A program made the translations under genes and the position numbers. Positions 25,301 to 37,240 of a stretch of 64,000 bases of DNA are shown here, piece by piece. Source of the DNA: Atrichornis clamosus (lineage: Eukaryota > Chordata > Aves > Passeriformes > Menuridae); NCBI GenBank assembly GCA_013400975.1, contig WBMZ01002716.1, forward strand, positions 1 through 64,000, given 5' to 3'. How positions within the stretch are numbered: the first letter of the stretch is position 1; every line of letters begins with the position of its first letter. Under the pieces are notes generated by a model. The model was not told the origin of the DNA, searched no databases, and saw only the letters and a list, made by a program, of their open reading frames with translations.

Positions 25301-28300
25301 TACCTGTTCTTTCTTCATTGTTTTTCCCTGCCTCTCTCTCCTTTCCCCCTATCCAGGATCTACCTCCAGAGTTGACACTGCTTTGAGAGAGCTAGACCAG
25401 ATGCCCTCCAGAGGTCCTTTCCCATCCACCTTTTCTGATGGCTCTGTTATTCAGTGTCTATGTGGTTCTGAGATCGGAAATAGGTTGGGCACACTGGGAA
25501 GACAGCTGGGGAAGATGGAAATGGCTACTACCAGCCAAGTACTTTCATGCCCTTATAGCAGCAGGGGTGGTGAAAGCTTTTCATTTAGGCATGTATTGTA
25601 GAAGGCAGTTTTCTGAGAGTGATGGAAAAGGAATCTCCTATCTGAAATGACAGCTTTTTTTTTTTTTTTTTTTCAGGTAGAGAGAGCACCGGGGAAAAGT
25701 GTGTGGAGAGAGACCAAAAACATGAGTGGTTAATGTGACTGAGAACAAGACACCAGTATTGAGAGGGGTCACATCTGATCTGTCATAAGAAATGGTAGTA
25801 ATGTGGGGACAGTCATGCAGAAATGGACATCTTCTTTCATGTTATTGGAAACTTATCATAGGGACCTCGAGGGAGTTACAATACAATAAGACTTCACCCT
25901 GTCTAACACTAAAACATGCACTAAAATCCATATTTCATAGAGTCCCTAGGAAAGCCCTTTGCAGTGAACTACAAAACTGTTACAAGAAAGTCCCTGACAT
26001 GGGTAAGGACTGCTACTTACGTTTCCATATTGAGTGCTACCTTTCAAAGAGCAACTTTATGGGTCAGAAAACACAGAAACCACTTTCTTTCTATTTCATG
26101 TTAATCTTGTCATTAGTAGTGTATTAATCTCAAGTTGCTGACATTCACTTCAGAGAACATCTATGCAGTATTTCAGTGGGAACAACCCTGACATTTGTGA
26201 AAATTTCCCTGCTTCCTAGCACAATGATTTTCCCACCTAGCGGTTAATTCAATGGAAATTGCTATTGCAAAGAAAGCTAATACTTTATTCCTGATGTCAT
26301 TGCTAGATATAGGAAGCTTTGCACCAACAAGACTTTTATTTCAAAAGCAATAATAGAAAATTCCATTGCTAGATCTTAAGAAAATGCTATGCTTTATTAA
26401 ATTTCACAGTTATAGTTCAGATCATCACAGGAAAAATTTCCTCATTCATTCAAAGTGTGTAAAGAGCTGAAAAGCAGGATTTAATTTCTCTGACCCATTA
26501 ATAACCCCATCAAGCCCCTGTAGCCCTGGCAGTGTGAGTATGTCTAGAATGCAAATAGTTAGATCAATTCTATATTCTGGTATAGGAACAGGCACTGAGC
26601 AAATGGGCAGAAGGTCTCATGAAAGAAGGGTACTTTTGGGGGACATGCACTGGATTAGCTGCTAGACTAGTTGGCATCTTCCTGAAGATCATGCTCTCAC
26701 CAGCTCTTCTTTTTCATCTCCTTGACTGTGTCCAGAGGACACTGGTTTGTGCTGGGACTGGGCTGTAAAGGTTAGGCACCTAAAATAATACGAAAACCTG
26801 ATGACTTGTTGTACTAAGCCCGAGCGGTGCTACTCTGCAGATGTCAATCTTAATGCCTTCCTTTCATGTGTTCCCATGAAGCATCTTTCAATTCATGCTA
26901 ATATGTTAGTGGGAAAATGGAAAAGAGAAAAAATCCTTCAACTTAATTAAAAAACCCTCAAACACTTGAAAATTACTCTGTAGCTTTATTCTGCAGCAAA
27001 CTCATGGCACTGTAGCTGTGAGCAGTTTTGCCTGCTCACCCTTGAGAATACAGAGTGCTCTCTACAAGTAGGTGAACTTACACCTGCTCAGACCAATGAT
27101 CCTCTGATGAAAGGAAGGAAGAAAGGAATAACACCGGGGAGACATTAACCCTAAAATTCTTAGCCTCTTGTCTTTGAGGGGAAAAATCCACAAAGCCATC
27201 AGAATTTATTTGTCCCTCTCCCTTTATTGAGCATAGTACCAGCAAGAGATGCTTTGAATTGTATCTCTGAATCTTGGTTTACGTTTATGCTCAAGGACCC
27301 CTCTGTGACATGGCAAGGTCCCTATGTTGAACACTGGTCTAATGGAGAAGTGGAAATATTTATCGCAAAAATTCAAGTTCTTGGAGGTGACTGCAAACAA
27401 CCCTGATGCATCCTGTGTGGTGTGAGAGTGAGCAAGCCTAGCTGCTTTGGTGTAGCATTTTGTTATTCCAGTATAATTTGTGACCAGGTTGATGGAAGTG
27501 GTTTGGAAGAGCACTGCTACTAAGTACTTTGGCCAACTGCACTGGTTGTGAACTGAGATAAAGAAAAATGCTGTATGACAATACACTGTAGCTCTGAGGG
27601 CGGCAATGGTCTGTGGCGGGGGGGACAAGCAGCTGAGCAGAAACTGCTTTACCTGGACCAGCTGTGCCAGATTCAATACATCAGGCTGTGACTATTAATT
27701 CTTCCAGGGTGGTTGGGAACTTCTTAGGAAAATTATGTTACTCTGACATCCGCTTGTGCTAAATACAAAGCTTTTAACCTCATCTGTTTTAAAAAGCACC
27801 TCATCTTTCATCTCTATGTTCTCACCTGCCCCCTTCCCTTGCCAGGAATGCATTTCTGTAACTGAGTGGTTATGAGGAGAGATCTTTCATGTTGTCAAGG
27901 ATAGCAACTGCTGATGTGGAGTTTTTCTGAAAGGATAGGATCTTAATTGCTTATTCCAAGTTTGTCTTTTCCAGGACCAAAATAAATCAGTCTCAAGCTG
28001 TGTAGCTGTTGAGGGGAGACATGTCAGTGTAATACAGAATGCAATTTTGTGTATGAAAATGGTATACCTTGAAATGCAATTTCATGTCAAAACGGGGTGT
28101 TGATTATTTTTACTTATTCTATTTATAAGGCACTAAAGGGCAAACTACAGCATGTAATTTGGTCAACATTGGTCTACTGCATGTGCATATAGCCAGTTAA
28201 TTATATATTGTACTTTGCAATGCTAAATGTACTCTTTAGGTCACATAAGTGCTGATAAATTGTGTTATAGGCTGAAGAATGGTCTTTGTATTACAAGTTT

Positions 28301-28983
28301 AAGGTTAATCCACAAAATTAAGACAGGCTCACAACTGTGGCAATTGGTTTTGAAATGATTTATGGAGGATGTATTATGAAATTTTCCTCAGTAATGATGT
28401 TGTTCCTACTTCCTTTACTGCATAAAACATTTCAGGACATGGACTTGTGAGGGTGTTTATATCATTACTATGTAGAATATCTTAAATAAGAGTGAGAAAG
28501 TCATACTGGAACCAATATGATTTTGGTGATCAGGCTGAGAAACTGTCTTGCACACAAGAAGAAAAGGAAACTCGTTCTTGGTATCCTCAAAGAAGAGACT
28601 AGAACTGTGCATTGAACTCTTCAAAGCCTTACCAGTATCAAAAGTGTAATGAACAATTGCTCTATTTTAGGCATGTACAGGAAAAAAAGTCCGCTGGAAA
28701 ATATGCATTTAGTTCAATGCAAAACAAACTCATCTTTAATTGTGATGCTTGGTTTTGCAGCTGCAGTGAAAACTTAGTTAATTGGAAGAAAGCTTTGCCT
28801 AAGTATGACCTAAGTGATACCCATACTGTCTTTTGAACCTCTGTCTCTGTTTAAGTGTGTATTTCACCTAATGAGAATGCAGGTATTGGACACAGTAATT
28901 AGACTGAGAGTCTGAAAACAGGCAGACACTCTTGCATAGACATACCCCAGGCGCCAATACAGTTTGCTTCTGCTCTGCTGATA
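22379..28983. other. Unique noncoding stretch
   Basis: No gene is supported. The longest frame here is a 150-codon minus-strand frame at 27224-27676 with no recognisable domain. A 19-base T run lies at 25655-25673. The stretch around 23270-23560 looks like conserved noncoding sequence in its motif content, but this cannot be shown from one genome. Confidence 0.5.
25655..25673. repeat. Poly(T) tract
   Basis: Nineteen consecutive T residues followed by CAGGTAG. It may be the poly(A) tail of a reverse-strand retroposed sequence or a simple mononucleotide run. No element body is recognisable on either side. The CAG that follows makes it look like a splice acceptor, but no exon is supported. Confidence 0.75.
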
Positions 28984-29038
28984 TACATAACTTGCTGATG
29001 GTTTGAGAGAATGGACGTGCAGTTTTTTCTGGGTAAAT
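28984..29038 (+). repeat. Direct repeat A, first copy
   Basis: A 55-bp segment starting TACATAACTTGCTGATGG recurs at 30204-30257 with only a few differences and in the same orientation, 1,220 bp away. The first 28 or so bases are identical. It is not part of a repeat family I can name. Its pairing with the B repeats suggests either a local duplication or two copies of one dispersed element. Confidence 0.85.
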
Positions 29039-29349
29039 AATTATCTTTATTAAAAATTCTGCTTTATTTTTTTATCTTACGGGTCCTTAACATATTTTCT
29101 TGATGAACACACTGAGTCTTCATGTCTAGTCCAGAGATATCAGACCTAATCCTCTTTCTTTCATTACTTGCACTAAAAGTCTAAGTGCAATTACAGTCTG
29201 TGCAAGCATTAACTCATAGATACTTTAAATAGAAACTGTGAAAGGGCAGTGGTGGCTCTGTGCAGTGGAGACACAAAAAGGTTATCTCTTTGATCCCCTT
29301 GTCTGCTGCAAAAGGAGTGTGGCTCAGTACCAGGTACCCGGAATACATC

Positions 29350-29485
29350 ATGTCACTCCCTTTATAGTCAAATGGCTATTTACTCTCTTCTGGAGTACAA
29401 GGACACCTAAAGAATGATTGTTGGTCTAAGTCATGCTGTGAGCTCCACTGTTGACTCCTTGCTTGACCCTGGGCAGGTCACATAG
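29350..29485 (+). repeat. Direct repeat B, first copy; resembles a tRNA-core SINE
   Basis: The segment is homologous to 31639-31776 in the same orientation. In the best-matching 62 bases (29421-29482) I count about 53 identities by eye. The part reading GACCCTGGGCAGGTCACA is close to the conserved core of MIR-type SINEs (tgaccttgggcaagtcac), and the upstream TTATAGTCAAATGGC recalls a MIR start. An old SINE is thus one reading, and a duplicated unique segment is the other. Similarity beyond the core to about 29590 is weak. Confidence 0.6.
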
Positions 29486-30203
29486 GCTCAGTCCACTGTT
29501 GTACGGGGCATTCATGAAGTGTTTGTCTTCTGTGGCTGCATCCCAAACAGCTTGGTAAGGTCATGGCAGTGTTCACTGGATTCCTGCCTCTATGAAACCC
29601 TTCTGTCCCATACAGTAACCTTGGTTTTTAATCTAATTTTTAGTGCTCTTTGGGTTCCAGCAGGGAGCAAAACCCATTCATAGTGCAATTTTCTGCAGTC
29701 CTGGCAGACTGATAGCTGCTCACTGTCTCTCCAGTCTTAACTCCCTGCTTGTTAAAAGGAGGTCAAAATATATACTTTAGAGGTATATACTGTTTGTCAC
29801 TGCAGTGCCTTCTCTGTCTTGCCTGCAGGTATTCGTCATTTCACAAAGCTAGAAGCCTCAAACTAATGTCTTTAGAATATTAATGTGAAAAAACTTTAGA
29901 AACCTCCACGGGATTAACTGAGTTTCATTCTGCAGGTTTCTATTTCAATCTGTTCTTATTCTCTCTGTTGAATTTTATTTGGCTCTGGTGACTTTTTGTG
30001 ATTATTGTTTGTAGTTTTCTAAGTGTGAGATTGTTTAGGAAACCTGTTTGTGATGCTAATTCCTGAAGGCGTGGTGGTGTGCAACAGCAGCATACCTGGT
30101 TGTGTCTCTCACTCCGTTCCTCACCACTCTGACCTCCTTCCAACAGTAACTTTGTTCCTTTTAAGACTTGGGAAATTGTTTTTTTTTGTCTCTTCCCTAT
30201 TGC

Positions 30204-30257
30204 TACATAACTTGCTGATGGTTTGAGAGAATTGATGTGTAGTTTTTCTGGATAAAT
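30204..30257 (+). repeat. Direct repeat A, second copy
   Basis: This is the partner of 28984-29038. It differs by one missing T in a T run and by a few transitions near its right end (GATGTG against GACGTG, GGATAAAT against GGGTAAAT). Sequence on both sides does not match clearly, so the shared block has fairly sharp edges. Confidence 0.85.
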
Positions 30258-31638
30258 GAAAGCCTGTACTGACTACAAAAGCCAAAGATCCCACAGAGCA
30301 TGAAATCCCCTTCTCCATTTCTTCTTGAATGTCATCTGCACGCCTAGTATTGAGTTTCACAAAATGACCACTGCACTTGGGGAAGTTTTTGATTGTTTTT
30401 GGTGCATATTAGGACAGGTGATACTTTGAATGTAGACAAAGTTTGATACACTTTCTGATGAGCTTTACCATAAAGTCATGTATGCATGCTCCCTTTCATC
30501 CATGGGCAAGATTTTAGCAGGTCTTCTTTCAGCCTCTGCAAATTTAAGAACCATATTTTCCACCCACTCACCCTTGTGTTTCTTCTGGCCCCTCCGAGTA
30601 GTTTGATAAACTCTCAGCATCAGAGTGCCTCATCTTGGAATCATTACATGAAAGTACAAAAGACTCAGAGCTGGCTCAGTGTCACTGCTCTGCCAGCCAT
30701 CACAAAATAGTGGGCAGCTGTGTCCTTCTCTACCCAGAAGAAATCGTGGGGAGGTGCCTGACAGCTCTGCTGTCAGCTGACATTGTCTCTTTAAATCAAA
30801 CAAAGCAGACATTGCAGATCAAGACTTACTGTCACAGAGCAGGTGACCTTGACAAACCTAGAGGTAACATTTTAAAGTCAGGACTGACACACACTGGCAA
30901 GACCTTTAGTAAAGAGAGCGTAACCTTATAGCTATCAGCTGTGGCTACAGGCATTTGGACATATGTCTCCAGCCTGTGAACTGAATGACAGCCTCCATGA
31001 ATATGAAGTTCTCCTTTCAAGTGCGGGGATACTTTGTCTTAGAGTGGTTTGAAAGCTCCTGTTTTCTTTGGTCTTGTCCCTCCCACAGAAGTAAATAAGT
31101 CTCCCCACAATAGCATCCAGCCTGCCCCTTGCCCTCTAGACTCCTTCTGGGGGTCTGTCCCAGAATCTCTGGGGAGAAGCTTGCTAGTGTCAATTACAAG
31201 TCACATTCACTGCCTGATTAATTCTATTTCTTTGTGCAAGGACTTGGACTGCAGGGTGTAAAAAGCTGAAAGAAATGTGGACAAAAGCAGAGGAAGTTGG
31301 AATTAAGAAGATTGTGAATTTCACTGACTTTCTGAGATGAAATTGGAAGATTGGTATGTTTTCTGTCATAATTGCTATACCACACTTACAAATCATGCTC
31401 AGAGCAAACTTCTGAGGTTTTCAGGTGTTTCATGTTCTAACTTTAAAGTCCATCATGCTCTGCATGCCTTTGGAAAGTGCAACCATTGTAGTGGAGACTG
31501 TGGCATCAGCACAATATCGAGCAATGACTCCTTGTGGGGTGCATTAATGCAGTCTAGATCTGGAAAGATGGGTTTAACCTTCTGGAAGACAGAGTATTGA
31601 CACAACACATTGATTACAAAAGATACCAGGAGTGCTTC
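30258..31638. other. Unique sequence between the A' and B' repeats
   Basis: No gene is supported. Overlapping short frames on both strands are present without recognisable content. In the first repeat pair A and B lie about 310 bp apart, while here A' and B' are about 1.4 kb apart. This stretch would include an insertion of about 1 kb if the pairs arose by one duplication. Confidence 0.45.
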
Positions 31639-31776
31639 GTATCCCTCACTTTATAGCCTAGTGGCCCTGCTTCCTCCTTTCCTGAGCAGAAGGATAATTA
31701 ACAAACTCTTGTAGGTCTGAGTCATGCTATGAGCTCCGTTTTTTACTCCTTGCTTGATCCTGAGCAGGTCACAGAG
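31639..31776 (+). repeat. Direct repeat B, second copy
   Basis: This is the partner of 29350-29485. Shared landmarks in order are CTTTATAG, GTCATGCT(A/G)TGAGCTCC, ACTCCTTGCTTGA and GCAGGTCACA. Divergence is about 15 percent in the core and higher outside. The MIR-like core is present but more degraded (GATCCTGAGCAGGTCACA). Confidence 0.6.
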
Positions 31777-34700
31777 CTTGTTGTCAAGTTCTGGGACGCA
31801 CACCTGTCCACAACAACTTCCTGACCATGACAATGAGTCAATTGGAATGAAAATGATCCTTCTCCACCAAGAACTATTTGAGCCAGAAAGGCCTCCTGGC
31901 TCCCACATGCTCAAAGTAGGCACTTGACTAGTTAATACCACAGAATAGCAGAAGCATGTTCAGGCATTGGGGGCCTGAACCTGTTTGGTCTCCCAACATC
32001 TAAGAAAAGGATAATAACAGTATTACACCTTAGAAATGTGTTTCTGTGTTGATGGGGAAGAAGTGGGTTACAGTTAATTTAATGTCCATAAATATGTAGA
32101 AATGCCATATGCCACCCACATAATAATTTATCTCCTATGCCCCATTTCATGTACTGGCTTCTACCAGGAGCTCTGGGTTAACTTACCTGGAGGGGAATAC
32201 TCTTCCTAAATACGCAGTGGTTTATGCTATTACCAAATGAAGGGATATGAATAGCAAAGTGGCTAAACTTGTTGATGAAAAGACTACTGCAAGTAGCTTG
32301 AGACAGTTGGGCAACATGACAGTAAATTACATTCGTTGTTGATGCCTGCAAGGGAATACAAATCAGATGGAACAAATTAATTTCCTTATATACATCGATG
32401 GCTTCTGAATTAGTTGTCACCTCCCAGGGAGAAAATAAGCTATAGTTTGCATTGTGGAAGCTCAATGAAGATGTCTGCTCAATTTGCAGCATCAGTCAGA
32501 AATTAATAAGCTGTTGAACAGCTTTAAACTGAGGCTAGGGAACACCACAGCAGCAATGTTCTGCACTACGTATTTCCTGCTTTGGGTATATTTTAGACTC
32601 CTCTCATTGCCCTCTTAAAAAACCAGAAAACATCAGAATCCTGAGCAGAAATCAAGGAGAAGTCCCTGAACAAGCACAAAACTTGGCAAAATTGATAGTT
32701 GCTATACAAGGAAAAGTTATGCAGGGGCCATTTTTCTCAAAAGAAGTGAACGAGGGACCTGTATATCTTCATCCTGTTGTCAGCCTTGTGACAACCAGAC
32801 TCATGGCTGAGGTGAACAGACATGCCCAACTCCAACATTGTCAGCTATGAAAGACAAACTTGGTTTTGACCCTAATATTGGAGAAAATAAGTGAATATCT
32901 TCCTTTTTGTCTTTTTTTTTTTTTAAGAATTAAAGCCTTAACTACTATATTGTTCTAAAAATAATCTTAAAAATGCTTTCTTTTATCTATTTGAATCTAC
33001 TAGTTTTATTGTTATTTTATGTAAATGAGTGTTGACCAATGGTTAGGAGAGATGTGTTCCTTGTAACAGTATATATAATCACATATTTTTTTGTAGCATA
33101 ATATTTCTCTTCCCCTGAAGCAGTATTCTTTGGTTCTTACAGGAGTTAGGTTCCTAGAGAGAGACATTTTGACAATTCTTATGTTCATGTGTTTCTATGA
33201 ACTGGAACTTAATTACAATCTCCCTGGGAAACTGATGGGCTTTCATAAAGGATGTTTTCTTCCTGCCCTCAATCTTCACTTATTTTCTGGCTGTCAGTCA
33301 AAAAGAATAGATGATTGTGGGTTTTTTTTAAACTTTATTTTATTTAAACAGAGAGAACATAAGGTATCAGATAAGAAATTATGAGAAACCTAAAGGTTAA
33401 AAGTTGAAGTATTCCCACATTGGATTAAAGACTACAGGATGATAGTACAATGGCAGACTTTGCCATCCCCAAAGAAGGGGGAAAGTTATTGGACTGTGAG
33501 GTTAAATTATGCATCTAGAGAGTGCTCAAGTTATTACTGACAGGCATTGATTTCAGAAAAAATTCTTCATCTTTAAAGGTGTTTCTTTGCTTCATGCTAG
33601 ACTGATCAGCTTCCTGGAAGTGGTCATTTAAGGCATCAGCACAAGTAACTTTTTTGCATATACATTTGTGATATAACAAATTAGGATAGTTTGTTTTCAT
33701 GCATTTTTAGTGAACAGTAGTTGGGGAGAATGGCAGCTTTGCTATCAGACATATTTTGAGAAGGTTGTGCTAAATAAGCGTTGAATTTCATGACTGATAT
33801 CAAGAAGGCTGTATGGTTTCAAATCCATGTGATTTTAGGATGCTCATTCAACCCTCTTTAGGGAGAAGCTTTCAGCGTTTCTCATAAAATCATAGATATA
33901 GTGGTGGACAGTGATCTCTGAAGGTCCACAGTACAGCCTTGTGCTCAAGGTGGGATTTCTGTCAGCATGTCTCAGTCTTTGCCTAGTCAAGCCTTCAAAA
34001 CCCACAAGAATGAGATGCCACAGCACCTCTGTGTAACATATCCCAGAGCTATACTGCTTTCTACCATCCTTTTTTTTTTTTAAGGATTGGACAAAATCAA
34101 TATGACTCATTTAAAAAGAGGATATGCTGTCTGCAATTTAACTCTTCTTTTGTTTGTTTTGGTTAAATATAGAGTAGCTTTTTCACCTTATATATTTACT
34201 TTTCCAGTTAATTCCTTTTAGATACAATTCCTATTGCTTGAACCTGCTTGATTCTTACATGAGGCACTACTACCTTTTAGCAGACTTTTGTGTTCATGAA
34301 TAATACAGAAATTGAGCACCCAATACAGGTGGCAGCAGCTGGATTATTACCCTCACATCTGTGTCTGTGTTTTGTAGAAAATGTAGAAACAAGAAATACA
34401 AAAGCCCTGCCCCATATAAAGATCCGCAGTGATGCTGGCTCATACAGCTGGCAGAAAGACCTGAAGTAAACTTGCCTTTTCCAGTTAATAAATTTTCGAG
34501 TTCTGCTTGATGAAGAGACAAAGATTTGTTGCCATGCTTTGAATTCCTCTGACAATTGGATGACCCCATGCAAATGACTGTGGTACATGGTGGTTATAGA
34601 GAAATATCTAGTAGTGTTCTCCTGAGCTGGTCTTGTTAGACACGATTTGTCCGTTCCCAAGGAAACTGCATTCCAGCAGCTTGCAGGCCCCTGGAATTCA

Positions 34701-35738
34701 AGGATGTGCTGGAAGTCAGGGCCACCTGTATGCACTTGCTAGACAGTGCCACACCAGACACCAGTGGCACAAGCCTCCAGCTGAAGCTGTGATACAGGGA
34801 CCATGCAGGTTCATCCTCTGTTAGGGCATCCACCTTCACTGTTTTCCACTTGCTCAGGGCATATGGGGAAGGTGCTTCCTTTCTGATTTAGTGGCTGACT
34901 CTATCCCTGCATATAACCACCATTCCTCTTATTCTCTCCTCTTTGTCCTCTTCACTGACTGTTGGCAGAGCTACATTCAGGTAATAATCTTCCCTGCATT
35001 GCTGCTGTGTTAGAAGTGTGAGACAGAGGGAAGAGGCAGGTGCAGAGCTACAGTGCTGCTTATTCTCCCCTACTCCTGGACAGTGATACAGTGGCCTGAC
35101 CATCTTGTCCTCTTTGTTTTGCCTTCCCTGGATTTCACAATAGACCTCTTATGAAAGTGCTTATACAGCCCCTGTAGGCAACCTGATGGATTTTTCACTC
35201 CCAGCTCCTCAATCGTAATGTTTCTTAGTGATCCTCCAAAGGCCTTTGCTCTGACTGGATCATTTAACTGGGACATCACCATGGCCTTTTCAATGTACAA
35301 AACCAGGTGACTGACACAAGGTGGAAACCAGCAAGGCAGATAATACACCAGCTCTTCTGAACCCTCCTCAGCCCTGCTTGAGGAAAATAATCCCTCAGTT
35401 GTGTCAGGCGGGGTGGAGACAGATGAAGCACGCATGGGTGAGCCTCTAAAGAGACTCCCTCCAGAAAGGCAGACGAGCAATGATTAGGGGTGGGAGTAAA
35501 GTGCGGCAGCTGTATTTACTCTAGCTTGCTCTCAGGATTAGTTTTATGACTTGAAATTACAGGGCAATACTGCTGTGAGGAAGAGACGTCTGAAAAGCGA
35601 AGCGGGGCTCTTTTCAAAACCAGCTAACAGCAGGAGATGTTCATTGCTCTTCGCCTCTGTGTTTACTCTGAGATAAATTAGACATGCTGTACCTCTCAGA
35701 CTGAGGGATACAGTTGCATTTTTAATAATAATTTTACA
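31777..35738. other. Unique noncoding stretch
   Basis: No gene is supported. Minus-strand frames of 152 codons (34277-34735) and 136 codons (35070-35480) are among the longest in the window but show no signal peptide, repeat, cysteine pattern or family motif. A 91-codon frame overlaps the first in another register. I treat them as chance. Confidence 0.5.
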
Positions 35739-35801
35739 AAAATATACACATATATTAAAAATTATACATATATAGATATATATATATGCACGTATATATA
35801 A
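35739..35801. repeat. AT-rich simple repeat
   Basis: Imperfect TA/CA dinucleotide tract (ATATACACATATATT ... TATATATATATGCACG). It is length-variable simple sequence with no further features. Confidence 0.8.
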
Positions 35802-36919
35802 ACAAGCATTTAAAGCTTTGCTTGTGCTCTCAAGAGCATTCCCACTTCAGAGTGACAGTGATGTGGAAAAGCATGTGAAGGCTTGAGGGCAAAATTCTCT
35901 GCAATTAAGCTGTGCTAACATTGCTGTCACCTCTTCTTCCCTCCAGCCTCCCCATTACATTTTTATAACTCTTTTTGCTTCAGAAATCAACCATGGTTGC
36001 ACCTCCTGGTGGAGAAAGCTGCTGGGTAGATCTGACAAGTTCTGCTCTCAGGGAGGAGACTGCAGGGCATCTCACTGCAATGAGATCTCTCCCCTCTCCA
36101 GGAAACCACTCCTGGTATATAATTATATGCTGGTACTTTGGCATATTGGTACATTCTTACCAGACTCTGTGGCTGGAATGGCCATGCCCATTTCCCCTGG
36201 AAGTGGTTACACCAGCCTTGTCTGTGTGTGCCTCTTCTGCAATCTGCAGTCTGACCCAGGACACATTGCTGTGTTTTGCTGCCTGGCAAAATCTGCCCTG
36301 ATAAGGTACTGAGTTTGCACAGTTTCATGGATTCAGGTGGCACAGATCAGTTGGAAGAGGACAACATTGCCTCTACTGCAACAAATGACAGCTTAACACT
36401 GGCCTCTTTTTGGCAAGACTGGGAGTCAAGTGTGTTCAATGCAGAAAAGAGGACCACAAACAAACTTCTTACTAGGTTTCTAAATTACTGTGTTTAAAAC
36501 TGTGTTTTTCAGGAGTTAATAAGGCAGGGCCCTTTCAAATATTTAACGGGACATTGTGTCCAGAAAAACTGCTACAGATTTTTCCCTACGTGGTAAAATA
36601 CTTTGTTTCCTAGCATTTTTGAATCCATATTTGTCGGAAAAAAAGGCATTTTTCTAAATAAATCTCCTATCTGCATTTTCTGAGATGTGGTATAGGTAGC
36701 TGGCTTGGTTCGAAAAAGACAGATGTCTGTCAAGGAAGACAGACTTTCCTGGAATGGAAAGATGACCTCCTCCCTCTGAATTATTGTACCTTCGAAATGA
36801 CAGGGCTACCAGTCACAAATATGCGAAAAGGAATAGCAGTTCTTTACTGGAATGTATATATGTAACAGGACAGAACAAACAACAACAGCAAAACCAAAAA
36901 CAAGTACCAGATGTCTGCC
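35802..36919. other. Unique noncoding stretch upstream of the CpG-rich island
   Basis: Overlapping frames on both strands (35975-36343) reach 118 codons without recognisable content. Nothing else is visible. Confidence 0.5.
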
Positions 36920-36961
36920 AGTCGTGAGGCCGTTTCCGCTCTGCTGTAGTTACAACCGCTC

Positions 36962-37182
36962 CCGGCAGGGGGCGCTGACGAATCGGCTGAGGCAACTTGG
37001 CTGCAGCGCCGTCCCCGCCGCCTCAGGGGGCGCTGGTGAGGCAGGGAGGCTGCAGTGCCTCCCGTGCGGCTTCAGGGGGCGCTGGTGAGGCGGGGAGGCT
37101 GCAGTGCCTCCCTTGAGGCTTCAGGGGGCGCTGGTGAGGCGGGGAGGCTGCAGTGCCTCCCTTGCGACCTCAGGGGGCGCTG
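36962..37182 (+). promoter_or_regulatory. Cluster of five co-oriented CTCF-like motifs
   Basis: The CTCF binding consensus is roughly CCASYAGRKGGCRSY. The first site, CCGGCAGGGGGCGCT at 36962-36976, fits it at 14 of 15 positions. The four further sites share the AGGGGGCGCT core exactly but have T at the S position and poorer 5' flanks, so they are core-only matches. All point the same way. CTCF with cohesin anchors chromatin loops and insulators, and orientation matters for which loops form. Whether these sites are bound is not knowable from sequence, particularly since they contain CpGs whose methylation can block binding. Confidence 0.5.
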
Positions 37183-37240
37183 GTGAGGCAGGCGGGGCAG
37201 AAGGGCTGCAATGGCTCCCCCGCGATCTCAGGGGGCTTCC
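36966..37240 (+). repeat. 49-bp minisatellite with CTCF-like cores
   Basis: The 12-mer CAGGGGGCGCTG occurs at 36966, 37024, 37073, 37122 and 37171, with a truncated copy (CAGGGGGC) at 37229. Spacings are 58, 49, 49, 49 and 58 bp. The three central 49-bp units differ from their neighbours at about three positions, so they are recently amplified or homogenised. The outer units carry 9 extra bases and more changes. Each central unit also contains GGGAGGC-TGCAGT-GCCTCCC, a 7-bp stem with a 6-nt loop. Because 49 is not divisible by three, frames across the array shift from unit to unit and are not protein repeats. Confidence 0.9.

Noticed and set aside
27224..27676. Minus-strand open frame of 150 codons
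   Set aside because: No family resemblance, no codon structure and no splice or promoter context. A decayed retro-copy cannot be excluded but is not supported.
34277..34735. Minus-strand open frame of 152 codons, the longest in the window
   Set aside because: No recognisable domain, overlaps another frame in a different register, and its length is within chance for 64 kb in six frames.
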